45,777 nt of DNA from an uncultured Prevotella sp. (GCA_944320285.1 CALUGX010000010.1:1-45777); one strand, 5' to 3'; positions 22,192-30,636 are shown, numbered from the stretch's first letter. Notes: generated by a model not told the origin, from the sequence alone. Numbers and translations are program-made.

Positions 22192-25100
22192 TTATTGGTT
22201 GAATGCCTTTTGTATCAAGGTCTTGTTGAGGAAACAGATGCCCTCGGCTATGATCAGCGGCTGGTGGTATTTGAAGCCGTTGTCTTGCTTCTTGCGGGCT
22301 TTCTTATATTCCGTGTCGTTGTTCCTTATGTAAGCGGCTATGCTGTTAGGCAGCTCGGCTATGTCGTCGCGCAGCTCGTTGTCGGCTTGCGGATACATAC
22401 GTGTCCTGCGGCTTACGAAGTCGATAAAGATGTTCATGAACTTCTCGAAGTTGGGCACGCTCGAAAAGTCGAAGTTGCTCATGTCGTTGGCGAAATAGTC
22501 GCCTGTCAGCTCCGTTTCGGTGTGTATTTCCTTCGGCGCGCCGTCGGTGTCTATGTATCTTACGTCTTCTTCGCCGCAAATGTCAGAGTCGGCATGGCCA
22601 CCTTTTTTCTCCACCTTGGCGTTTTCCACCAAGCCTTTGGCCACCTCGGCCTTGTTGTCCACCTCTATTTCACTGCGGTATTTTACTTTCATCTCTTTGT
22701 CGATGACAAGGCCCACGCCGGCATTAAGGCATTCGGCGTAATATTCCGACGTGGCGCGCCCACCGGCCGAATTACGCAGCCAGTGGAACAGCCGCCCGCC
22801 CTTGCCGAACGACAATATATCAACACTGTCAATGTCTAAGTTTTCAGCCTTTACGGTGTTCCCTATGAGTATTCCCGAATAGAAGAGCAGCAGGCCGGTG
22901 ACGTATGCCGGGATTGTGAAGACAAATTTAGCGTCGGCGTCTATCGAGGTGTAAAATTCCTCATAATCATCCGTAGTCTTCAGCTGGTCGAAAATGCTGT
23001 TCAGATAGTAAGGAGCTTTTGACGGCTCCGTGAGTATCTCCTTTATGTTGGCCACGTACACGTCAGTCTTCTTGCTTTCGTGGAAATTGTAAAGTGCCTC
23101 GCGGAACTGTTCTGACTTTATGACGGCGTTGAAGAACACACCGGCTGCCAGGCGAACTGAGCTTTCCCTGTACAGCGTTGGCTTGTTGCCGTTGTTTACG
23201 TCATTGGCAAGCAGGAGTATGTCGCTCGTGCTGCCGCCCACGTCGATGCCGAGGAACATCTTGTTGCGCGTCAGGCCGAAGTCCTGTGACAGCGCAAAGC
23301 TGCACACGGCCTCCGCCTCCGTGGGAATATCGTCGTCGTCGGGCATCGTCTTGCTTGTGCCCGCTATGGGCGTTATCTTCCATGCGTCTTCAAATATTTT
23401 CGACATTTCCGTTATGTCGGCTTCCATCATCGAGCCTGGATAACTCCAAGCTATACGTTCCGGACGGATGTTCTTCTTGTAAAGATAGGCGCAGACGTTG
23501 AGCCACATCGACTTTATGAAAGCCTTTTTCCGCTTCAGTCCGCGGTCGTCGTCGAGCCACTTCATGTTGTAGTGCAGCTTGCCCGCCTGGGTGGTTATCT
23601 CATAGTCGTCCATGTCACGCACCCACACGTTAGGCCTGTTCACCGGCACTCCGCCCACAATCTCGTCGCCTTCCTGACCTTGGTCGTAATACCTCGTGTC
23701 GTGCTCGTGCAGCCACGACTTCAGCTGTCCGTTGGCCGACGGGTAATTGGTAAAGAAGAGCAATTCGTTAATCTCAGCCACGGAGCGCGGATTGGTGTTC
23801 TCCTTGCCCACAAGCACCATTCGGTTGTTCTCGAACATTACCGGCTCGGCATTCCTGTCGCCATCTTTGTAATACACGCAGGTGTTGTTACTGCCGAAGT
23901 CGATACCCACGACGGCGTTGCCACGGACGGTGGTCGTAGAGAGGTCTTTCACCACCTGCGGACGGAACAACAGGAAGCCGGCGTGCACATCCTTGCCCGT
24001 ATCTTTCACCGTGGCTGACAGCCCGGCCATCGGCACGTCAGATGATATTATGTTATATTTGGGCAACTCGTCGCCTTGTCCTGGCGGATACGTCAAGAGC
24101 TTTGTCACTTTCACTATCTTTTCCTCGTCGGGTTTCAGCTCATAATCGCCTGTAAGGAAACCACCGTCGATATTCCTGACAAATTCGCCACCTTTCTTGA
24201 ATATCGGTGTGAACCGTTCATTGGCTTCCGACGTAAATTCTGAATAAAGGTAATACTTGTTCCATTTTTCCGAAACGAAGTCAGGCCACATTATGACGTG
24301 CCTCAAGTCTGTCATCCAGTCGATTTCATACTCGCGTGTGTTAAGCGTCACGGCCTGTCCGTCTATCTCCACCACGAGCGTCACGGCCAGCTGGCCGGAG
24401 TCAGTTATCTGGGCAGTGAGCCTTGTGTTGCCGCCGTCGGTGTATCCGAGCAGGCTCGACAGGCTGTTCTTAAAGATGTCAACGCCACGCTCTGACAGTG
24501 GAAGCGAGAAATAGTTAGTATCGCCGTTTTGTATGTCTTTCACCCTGAACAGGAACACGGGGCCGTCGGCAAGTTTCGGACGTTCGTTGGCTTCCTCGGT
24601 CCATCCGATGACATATTTATCGTCACTCAAGAGGCTTTGTATGTCGCCTATCCTTTGGTAGTCGCCGTCGTTAGAGTAAGTGAAGGTGAAGTCTGGTTTC
24701 ATGAACACCGGCACGTCGCTCTTAAGCAGCAACGAGAAAGGATTGGCCAAGTTCGGATACTTGGCTACAGGCCCTTTATCTCTCAGCCTGCCTTCACCCC
24801 GCTTCATCAAAATGTCTTCCCAGTCGCGGCTCATCTTCTTGAAACCGCCGATGTCAACCTTCTTTTTGCCGCCGCGCCGTGAGTTGATTTTATTCTCAAA
24901 GGCATCGATGTTGCCGTTCATGTTCTTAATGAAAAGATAAACCTTTTGCAGCTGGTCTGGCGTGAGAAATTTCGTTGGGTCTTCAAATTTTCCTTCCCTG
25001 TACCATGATATGTCACTGGCGTCTTGTCCTATATTGCTGTAATCCACGCCTGTGAAAACGCCGGTAAACGGCGACGTGCCGCCTACGAGATGGTCGCGAT

Positions 25101-25578
25101 AATATATCAGATGAATGTAGGGCTGGCTGTCCGGGTTATTATCGTCTTGGTCGCTCCAGAGGTCTTTTTCGTCAAATAGCATACGCCCGAATGCCGAAGC
25201 GATGTCGTAATCATTGCCTTTGACGTTCATCCTCACCGGATTGGAGAAGCGCACACGGTCGGGGAACAACGCTATGACGGCCACCAAGCCTTTCCATTCG
25301 TCGTATAACAGGTTGTAAAACTGCCACAGGCCGGCTTGGTTGATGTTTGGGTCGGGCGTTGCCAAAGTCTGCATGGCAAACTTGAACAGCTTGGCTCTCG
25401 CCCACGGCGTAGGCACACCTGAAATCAATGTGCCTAACTTATCGGCCGTGAGGTCTTCAAGTATCTTTCCCGTCTCTATGCCTTGTATGTATGACACAGC
25501 CATGTTAAGGTCGTTCCAGACGCCTTTTCCACCTGTGGTTATGTTTGTGTAACTTTTTATCAATAATGCTTTTGACAT
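22192..25578 (-). CDS. Large Hsp70/actin-like ATPase
   Basis: A 1128-residue protein whose C-terminal half is an Hsp70/actin-fold ATPase with intact motifs: phosphate 1 VVGIDFGSNNTCVYY (556-570), phosphate 2 LGIDVGGSTSDILLL (776-790) and adenosine motif VDILSFGKGGRLFHWL (919-934). The N-terminal 550 residues are a separate, mostly strand-rich region that I do not recognise. The size and plan (large N-terminal extension, then Hsp70-like domain) resemble the SrfB-type proteins of proteobacteria, but I cannot show homology. No transmembrane helix. It lies between the tubulin-like gene and the degenerate Hsp70-like gene, 4 nt from the latter. Likely role: ATP-dependent assembly or conformational switch of the cluster's complex. 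Confidence 0.8.
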   Translation of the reverse strand: MSKALLIKSYTNITTGGKGVWNDLNMAVSYIQGIETGKILEDLTADKLGTLISGVPTPWARAKLFKFAMQTLATPDPNINQAGLWQFYNLLYDEWKGLVAVIALFPDRVRFSNPVRMNVKGNDYDIASAFGRMLFDEKDLWSDQDDNNPDSQPYIHLIYYRDHLVGGTSPFTGVFTGVDYSNIGQDASDISWYREGKFEDPTKFLTPDQLQKVYLFIKNMNGNIDAFENKINSRRGGKKKVDIGGFKKMSRDWEDILMKRGEGRLRDKGPVAKYPNLANPFSLLLKSDVPVFMKPDFTFTYSNDGDYQRIGDIQSLLSDDKYVIGWTEEANERPKLADGPVFLFRVKDIQNGDTNYFSLPLSERGVDIFKNSLSSLLGYTDGGNTRLTAQITDSGQLAVTLVVEIDGQAVTLNTREYEIDWMTDLRHVIMWPDFVSEKWNKYYLYSEFTSEANERFTPIFKKGGEFVRNIDGGFLTGDYELKPDEEKIVKVTKLLTYPPGQGDELPKYNIISSDVPMAGLSATVKDTGKDVHAGFLLFRPQVVKDLSTTTVRGNAVVGIDFGSNNTCVYYKDGDRNAEPVMFENNRMVLVGKENTNPRSVAEINELLFFTNYPSANGQLKSWLHEHDTRYYDQGQEGDEIVGGVPVNRPNVWVRDMDDYEITTQAGKLHYNMKWLDDDRGLKRKKAFIKSMWLNVCAYLYKKNIRPERIAWSYPGSMMEADITEMSKIFEDAWKITPIAGTSKTMPDDDDIPTEAEAVCSFALSQDFGLTRNKMFLGIDVGGSTSDILLLANDVNNGNKPTLYRESSVRLAAGVFFNAVIKSEQFREALYNFHESKKTDVYVANIKEILTEPSKAPYYLNSIFDQLKTTDDYEEFYTSIDADAKFVFTIPAYVTGLLLFYSGILIGNTVKAENLDIDSVDILSFGKGGRLFHWLRNSAGGRATSEYYAECLNAGVGLVIDKEMKVKYRSEIEVDNKAEVAKGLVENAKVEKKGGHADSDICGEEDVRYIDTDGAPKEIHTETELTGDYFANDMSNFDFSSVPNFEKFMNIFIDFVSRRTRMYPQADNELRDDIAELPNSIAAYIRNNDTEYKKARKKQDNGFKYHQPLIIAEGICFLNKTLIQKAFNQ

Positions 25579-25587
25579 GGCTCTTTT

Positions 25588-25638
25588 TTTAAGGAGTTAA
25601 AGAAGTTAAGAGTTATGAATTAAGAATTATGAATTAAA
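25588..25638. repeat. Family A repeat between the tubulin-like and Hsp70-like genes
   Basis: AGGAGTTAAAGAAGTTAAG followed by AGTTATGAATTAAGAATTAT strings fill most of the 83-bp gap. The second block is the closest intergenic relative of the middle leuS insertion (44983-45106). Confidence 0.65.
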
Positions 25639-25661
25639 AACAACAGTTTTATGGCACGACC

Positions 25662-27272
25662 TTATTTGAATTTATACAATTTGGCCAACGTGTCAAACAC
25701 CAATTTATACAGCTGTTCGCCTTTGTTGGTGATGTTTTGCCATGACTTGTTTTTGTCTCTTTCTTCGATAAACTCTTTCTTGAACGAATTGAACTTCGAG
25801 CCGAACAAACCCATCTTAAACTTGTTGTCCTTACCCGTGCCTTCGTTACGATATAAGGTGTCGTTCCAGTCCATCTTCATCAGTTCCTTATAAGAAGAGG
25901 GAGTGAACAACGCAGCATTGAACATGAAGCGATCGTGGCCTCCCGCCGAACGGTGCACCTGCCTCAGCCAACCCTCTTCAAGGCCTCCGTCGGCGTTCTT
26001 CCTTACGAAGAACAAGCGAAAATAGCTTTTCAGCGCTTCCACTTGATTGACGTCGATGTCCCTGAACTCTTGTATTTCCTTCTGGTCGCCTGAACGCACA
26101 CTCTCCACGAAATTGTCTTCACCGTTACAATACAAGGCAAAGACTATCAGCATTCCAAACTTTTTGCAAAATTCCTTTTCCCTTTCAGTACCGACAAAAT
26201 CAGCAAAGTCGAGACGGCCGTCATCGCCAACGGCGCGGTAAAGATAGTCAGTATCAGTCAGCCGCTTGTTTTCGGCGAGCTTTCCTTCGTCGGCGTTATA
26301 AAAGTCAAGGGCAGCTGCGGCGGCAAGCAACTCTATGTAATGAGAATCGTTCTTCTGTTCCGAACCTCCTGTGATTGTCTGCTGCGTGGCGTCGCCTTTC
26401 CTTTCCATAGGGTCCCAAGACATATTGTCGGTGCCTATCATGTAAAACCTCTGATAGGTCTTTTTCACTGTGGTGTCATCGTCATAAAACATCATGGCCA
26501 CCTGCGAGTTGAGAGCGAACTTGTCACTCGTGGCTATCACTTTCTGCTTTTCCAGTTCGTCTGCGCCCGGCTGGCGGAAGCTGAAATAGGCCGTGAGCAG
26601 CGTTGAGCCGAAATATACGCTCTGCAGCACATTGGCCGCTCCGTTGCTCGTTATTTCGGCAGCCTTGGCTATGGCCTGCGGAATGATTGGTATAGACGAA
26701 GCTCCCGTACCTCCAAACACCGAACCGAGAATGAATACTCTCGGATTGCCGTTTTGCGAAGCCTTCGTCAGTTCGCCGAGAAAGTTTTTCATGTCGTTGC
26801 CGGCCTGTGACTGCGCCGCTTCGATTATCGAGTGGTACATCATCATCGAGCCGAGATGGGTTTGGGCGCGATAGCCGTGACGCAGATTGAAATCTTCTAC
26901 CGATTTTGTCAATACTAAGTCGGCCAGGTCGGCTTCCTCGCGGTTGTTGTATTGCGTGGTGTCATAGTCAAACACGGCCTTGAAGCTGCTTTTGTTTTCG
27001 TAATTGGGGCTGAACTCATAATATTTTATGTTCGCCGAGAAGAACGTGTCGCTGAGTGCCGTGCGTGCGGCTTTGTCCCTGCCTTTTGCGCCGAGGTAAG
27101 CGTCTTTCAGCTCTTTCAGGCGGGCGAAGTTGCCATTGTTCTTGTCAGTATCGAGCGCAAGCAGGTGGATGTCGGTGTCGTCGAACATACCCATTGCGCA
27201 TAAATGGATTAGCGACTCAATGCACCTCATGCCGGTACCGCCTATGCCTAATACAAAATACTGTCGTGACAT
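25662..27272 (-). CDS. Tubulin/FtsZ-like GTPase-domain protein
   Basis: A 536-residue protein with a tubulin-type nucleotide fold. The N-terminal loop VLGIGGTGMRCIESL (7-21) matches the FtsZ/tubulin first glycine loop, HLLALDTDKNN (36-46) the following base/ribose strand, and ILGSVFGGTGASSIPII (181-197) the tubulin signature G-G-T-G-[ST]. This corresponds to the tubulin-like family (Pfam Tubulin_2, as I remember) found in non-division operons rather than to FtsZ; no FtsZ C-terminal peptide is present. The rest (220-536) is mixed alpha/beta of unknown function. It lies between the three-helix membrane gene and the large Hsp70-like gene on the same strand. Whether it polymerises is unknown. Confidence 0.8.
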   Translation of the reverse strand: MSRQYFVLGIGGTGMRCIESLIHLCAMGMFDDTDIHLLALDTDKNNGNFARLKELKDAYLGAKGRDKAARTALSDTFFSANIKYYEFSPNYENKSSFKAVFDYDTTQYNNREEADLADLVLTKSVEDFNLRHGYRAQTHLGSMMMYHSIIEAAQSQAGNDMKNFLGELTKASQNGNPRVFILGSVFGGTGASSIPIIPQAIAKAAEITSNGAANVLQSVYFGSTLLTAYFSFRQPGADELEKQKVIATSDKFALNSQVAMMFYDDDTTVKKTYQRFYMIGTDNMSWDPMERKGDATQQTITGGSEQKNDSHYIELLAAAAALDFYNADEGKLAENKRLTDTDYLYRAVGDDGRLDFADFVGTEREKEFCKKFGMLIVFALYCNGEDNFVESVRSGDQKEIQEFRDIDVNQVEALKSYFRLFFVRKNADGGLEEGWLRQVHRSAGGHDRFMFNAALFTPSSYKELMKMDWNDTLYRNEGTGKDNKFKMGLFGSKFNSFKKEFIEERDKNKSWQNITNKGEQLYKLVFDTLAKLYKFK

Positions 27273-27343
27273 ATTTTCTATGATTAAAAATTAATGATGA
27301 AGAATGAATAATAAAATTGCGTTATGACGATTTTCATTATTCA

Positions 27344-27730
27344 TCACTTCTTTATCTTTCCTAATATCGAACCGAACTTTGAACGGCGGAACACGAACAT
27401 GAGCACCACGCCTACCACGACGTAAATGCCGAGATTGATGAAGAGACACTTCACATTGCAAGCCTTAAACATACTTTGAAAACCTACGTTGCGTATCGTT
27501 TCAGCCACTACAAGGTCGTTATAAAGCCAAAATCCGAGCACCGCCACCACTCCTATCACGATGTAAGATATGCGCCGCTTAACGTAAGAACGGTCGTTGC
27601 CGCCTTCCCACGGGAAAAGGTTTGCTACTATCAGGGCTACGACCAAGGCTACGATGGCCACAACAATGGCGTAAACCATAGTGCCGTTCATAAGTTGGTT
27701 TAATTGCTGTGAGTTAGTTACTGGTACCAT
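27344..27730 (-). CDS. Three-helix membrane protein
   Basis: A 128-residue protein with hydrophobic helices at about 19-40 (MVYAIVVAIVALVVALIVAN), 54-70 (ISYIVIGVVAVLGFWLY) and 95-114 (FINLGIYVVVGVVLMFVF), ending in a basic tail (RRSKFGSILGKIKK). A short soluble loop lies between helices 2 and 3 and contains two cysteines. No named family. Encoded 71 nt upstream of the tubulin-like gene, so it could be the membrane anchor of the complex. Confidence 0.65.
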   Translation of the reverse strand: MVPVTNSQQLNQLMNGTMVYAIVVAIVALVVALIVANLFPWEGGNDRSYVKRRISYIVIGVVAVLGFWLYNDLVVAETIRNVGFQSMFKACNVKCLFINLGIYVVVGVVLMFVFRRSKFGSILGKIKK

Positions 27731-27812
27731 AGTTATTCAGATTTTAAGTTCTTTTGAATTATTGTTATAATAATAAATATCAAAAATTAAGCGTAAGCAC
27801 CAAGGACGGTTA

Positions 27813-29189
27813 TCATCTTTTGTTAGCTTTCACATAAATGGTGTAAACCGGGCGGCTCGTCATCATAGCCTTTATATCAGGTTCGGCTAAACATTGTTTT
27901 ATACTTTCAGCCAATGACACGTTCTTCTGGCCGGGCTGATCGATGCTGTCGAAGGTGAACATCGCCTCATACTGCTTGAATATTGGTTCTATGCCGGTGA
28001 TTACGATGTCGAGTTTAAAGTATGTACACGGATTGCCCGTGAGGATCGACGGGTCATAATTCTGCGTGTCGAAGTGCAGGTTTATCATACCGTGACTCTT
28101 GAATTCCTTGTCGTCCACCTTGGCGAAGTTCTTGTATTCGGCAGGACTTATCTCTCCTCCTGACTTCTGGCCGGCAGCCTTTGCATTGCAAAAGTTGGTA
28201 AACTCTTTACTTATGTCGTATGCACGGACGTCAACGCCGGTTATGCGGTAGCCGCCGTAGCTGTTGCGATCTACCTTCAGCCCGCCAGTGAATGAGGCAC
28301 CGTCAGTCATAGGCTGGCCTGTGTCATTTGAAACAGCGTTTACGATGTAAGGCTCTATGGCGCTCTCCCAGTCAACCTGCCAGTCCTGGGCCTCGAACGA
28401 GCCATAACCTTTCACTTGGGCACTGAGCATCTCGTTTGGCGAAGTGTGTTCACCCGTGGCTGAAAACAGTTTGGGATGGTCGGCCGAGAGGTGGAACATC
28501 TCCACCTGCGGATATTGCTCTAATTTCACCGTCTGCGTTATCTTATCATAAATGTTACCTACAAGACGCGTGTCGGTGAATATTATGTAAAACCTTTTCT
28601 TGTTGTATGTAGCTCCTTTATAAGGTTCTTGGTAAGGTTCGGCGAAGATATAGATGTCATGGCCCTTTTTCAGCCATTTCGCAAAGGCGTCTTTCATGTA
28701 AGGATTGTTTACGTTTCCGAGAGCTATCGACTCCTGGAAATATTCGCCGTCGGTGAGCAGTACTGATTCATTGTCTTCGTCAGCCATCTTCTCCACGGCC
28801 GTTTTCAGGTCGGCATAGTCATGGTTGGTTATCGACTTGAGCAGGCTGAACACGCTGCCCTCTTCCTCTGTTATCTCGTTACCCTTGATAGAATAATAGT
28901 CCTTGGCGGCGTTGGTCCACGATGGCACCAACGCCTGGTAGAAGGGCGAATTTTGCCCAAGAACGTTGCACGTGGAATAATCAACATAGAGCGCAAGGTC
29001 GTCGGCCTCGATGTCTTCCACCTTCGGACTGAAATACGCACTGTTGAAACCTTCAACGTCAGTGAAATATTCTTCAGACGTGTCAGGCACGTAAGTTCCA
29101 CCACCACACGAATCACATGATATACAAACAGATAATAACGTAACAGCGAGACAGGTGTCGATAAGATTGTGTTTTAGTTTGTTTTTCAT
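27813..29189 (-). CDS. vWA-like lipoprotein, first gene of the cluster
   Basis: A 458-residue exported protein. The N-terminus (KLKHNLIDTCLAVTLLSVCISC) is a signal sequence with lipobox-like cysteines at 22 and 25, followed by DSCGGG. The mature part looks like a von Willebrand factor A domain: DLALYVDYSTC (64-74), with D-x-S in the MIDAS position, and SVLLTDGEYF (142-151), with the TDG metal motif; between them are helices and about 25 residues before KKGHDIYIFAEPY. The remaining C-terminal 250 residues are beta-rich and unassigned. First gene of the minus-strand cluster; a candidate leader RNA with a terminator (29263-29356) lies 74 nt upstream of its ATG. Confidence 0.7.
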   Translation of the reverse strand: MKNKLKHNLIDTCLAVTLLSVCISCDSCGGGTYVPDTSEEYFTDVEGFNSAYFSPKVEDIEADDLALYVDYSTCNVLGQNSPFYQALVPSWTNAAKDYYSIKGNEITEEEGSVFSLLKSITNHDYADLKTAVEKMADEDNESVLLTDGEYFQESIALGNVNNPYMKDAFAKWLKKGHDIYIFAEPYQEPYKGATYNKKRFYIIFTDTRLVGNIYDKITQTVKLEQYPQVEMFHLSADHPKLFSATGEHTSPNEMLSAQVKGYGSFEAQDWQVDWESAIEPYIVNAVSNDTGQPMTDGASFTGGLKVDRNSYGGYRITGVDVRAYDISKEFTNFCNAKAAGQKSGGEISPAEYKNFAKVDDKEFKSHGMINLHFDTQNYDPSILTGNPCTYFKLDIVITGIEPIFKQYEAMFTFDSIDQPGQKNVSLAESIKQCLAEPDIKAMMTSRPVYTIYVKANKR

Positions 29190-29262
29190 TGCCGTAATAA
29201 ATCATTCACCGCCCGTACCCCGTTAGCGGATTGGTTGGTTAAGTATTAAATTCTTACGGCAT

Positions 29263-29356
29263 AAAAAAAGCGTGGGTACGCCCGCTGCCCGTCCCACGTC
29301 TAAAGGCTCTCGCATTGCCCGATATTGAAGAACGGACAACGCTAACAGCCCACGCC
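29263..29356 (-). ncRNA. Candidate structured leader or small RNA with intrinsic terminator
   Basis: On the minus strand, GCGTGGG (29355-29349) and CGTGGG (29298-29293) can each pair with CCCACGC (29276-29270), which is followed by seven T residues (29269-29263), a good rho-independent terminator. GUUGUCCGU can also pair with ACGGGCAGC inside. The two competing upstream partners allow alternative structures, as in an attenuator. The compact closed-stem plan and the segment GCGAGAGCCUUUAGAC also recall 6S RNA, but about 90 nt is short for that. It ends 74 nt before the ATG of the first cluster gene. Confidence 0.4.
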
Positions 29357-29362
29357 GATATG

Positions 29363-29370
29363 AAAATATA
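29363..29370 (-). promoter_or_regulatory. Possible -7 box for the leader RNA
   Basis: TATATTTT on the minus strand matches TAnnTTTG except for the last base, and lies about 7 nt before the 5' side of the RNA stem. A TTG lies about 19 nt upstream. Tentative. Confidence 0.3.
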
Positions 29371-29799
29371 TTCCATAACCCATTTGCAATATACTCTCCT
29401 TGGCATCGCTCCTGCACAGCCACAATCACGCTGAAACAGGATTGCCTGAAAAGCATACGTAAACAGGGTGTGACATAAATTCACATCCCGGGGCGTCCAC
29501 GTTGTCTTGCGCTCTGACAATATCGTCTGAATTTGCGAGATTCTTAGACGTCAAAGACAAGACGCCGGTAAACGCCTTTTTAACATGTCGTGTCTTAACC
29601 CACCCCTACCGGCTCCTACAATGTAACATCATAGTACCAGCTATCGGCGTGTGCTAAAACGGGGGTAAAATTAAAATTTTTTCTTGAAAAATACAAATTT
29701 TTTGAATAAAAATATTTGAATTTATAGAATTGACTCATTTAAACTTTTTCAATAAACATATATTTTTATGAATGTCCGCTTTGCTCCCATTTATCAGTA

Positions 29800-29885
29800 G
29801 TTAAAGGAGTTAAAGTAGTTTTTCGCTTTGTTCAAGTAAACTTCGCTCCCTACGGGTCGCTAAGGAGTTAAAGACATTTGCCTTG
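29800..29885. repeat. Family A/composite repeat
   Basis: Contains AGTAGTTAAAGGAGTTAAAG, then CTCCCTACGGGTCGCTAAGG, AGTTAAAG and ACATTTGCCTTG. The order matches the element after ispG (14448-14510). The preceding words (TGTCCGCTTTGC ... ATCAGTAGTTAAAG) recur in the gap upstream of porZ (about 41595-41632). Confidence 0.6.
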
Positions 29886-30053
29886 TCGATAAAGCCCGAT
29901 AAAAAGAGGATAGAGTGATTAAGGACATTCATTTTATTTTTTTTGAAAATAAAAAAGTTTAAACCTATTCAGTCTTACATAAAAATCATCACATTATAAT
30001 AATTCTCATGGCTTTCACGGCGTCAAGTCCCTCCCGATAAATGCCCTTTCACA

Positions 30054-30141
30054 CTACGAAAGGATACTTATTGCAATGTGAAAGGATACTTATTGCAATG
30101 TGAAAGGATACTTATTGCAATGTGAAAGGAGGCATATTGCA
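30054..30141. repeat. 22-bp tandem repeat array, four units (family B)
   Basis: Four 22-bp units (30054-30075, 30076-30097, 30098-30119, 30120-30141); the second and third are identical, beginning ATGTGAAAGGA and ending TACTTATTGCA. The frame ATGT-x-AAA and the ending T-Y-GCA are shared with the array behind upp. No spacers. Confidence 0.85.
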
Positions 30142-30156
30142 GGGCGTGGAAAAGTG

Positions 30157-30405
30157 TGTGGAAAACATTGTTGATAACTGCGGGATTTCCACACAGGGGG
30201 CGGCGGCAGGCGGGCAGTGTGTAGATATTAACAGGGTTATGGTGTGAAAATACACAAGTTTTCAACGGTTTGATGGCAGAAAAAGATGTAAACTTATTAA
30301 ATTTGCAACTTGCATAGCGATTGTTGACAAACGGCATTATGCGCTGACAGTCAGAAAGAAGTTGTTAACGACAGATGTTGAAAACACAGGTCATTACGTT
30401 GACAA
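30157..30405 (+). other. Cluster of DnaA-box-like words (possible replication origin element)
   Basis: All on the plus strand: TGTGGAAAA (30157), TGTTGATAA (30169), TGTTAACGA (30363), TGTTGACAA (30322), TGTTGAAAA (30376) and CGTTGACAA (30397), each 1-3 changes from the DnaA box TGTGGATAA. TTTCCACACA (30186) adds a reverse-strand version. No perfect box is present. The two AT-rich stretches to the left (29670-29770 and 29930-30000) could serve as unwinding DNA. Confidence 0.35.
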
Positions 30406-30580
30406 CTTAATATACAAGCAAAAAGGACGGAAGTTTTGCACGTATCAACGGCATATCATACAAGTCATTTTTGTTTTTCAATAAAAAGAAAAAAAGAATA
30501 TAAATATGATTGAATGTTGAAAACGAAAACGGAGATTGAGAAGTGAAGGAATGAAGAAGTGAAGGAATACAATACTTCTT

Positions 30581-30616
30581 GGGTTTATCGGTCCTATTTG
30601 TCTTATCAATCTTTTC
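30581..30616. repeat. 9-bp tandem repeat (family D) before nadA
   Basis: Four degenerate 9-bp units (GGGTTTATC, GGTCCTATT, TGTCTTATC, AATCTTTTC) end 20 nt before the nadA ATG at 30637; the phase TATCRGYCY matches the rdgB and acyltransferase repeats, in the same orientation relative to the gene. Confidence 0.5.
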
Positions 30617-30636
30617 ACCCAACCGGTTAATGAATT

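Larger units (their letters stand above)
29190..30636. other. Long divergent non-coding region
   Basis: The longest gap of the window (1447 bp), between the cluster (minus) and nadA (plus). From left to right: a structured leader RNA candidate (29263-29356); a mixed stretch to about 29670 with a weak stem near 29523-29549; an AT-rich stretch (about 29670-29770); family A and composite repeats (29770-29885); a second AT-rich stretch (29930-30000); the 22-bp array (30054-30141); DnaA-box-like words (30157-30405); and 9-bp repeats before nadA (30581-30616). Short open frames here are repeat translations and are not called as genes. Confidence 0.8.

Noticed and set aside
25662..27272. FtsZ
   Set aside because: Size, missing C-terminal tail and non-division neighbourhood argue against cell-division FtsZ.
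29223..29520. Short proteins upstream of the vWA-like gene
   Set aside because: They overlap the structured RNA candidate, have no domain, and lack a promoter-like box.
30068..30337. An 89-residue minus-strand protein
   Set aside because: Its C-terminal third is the 22-bp repeat translated, the rest has no protein-like pattern, and it covers the DnaA-box-like region.
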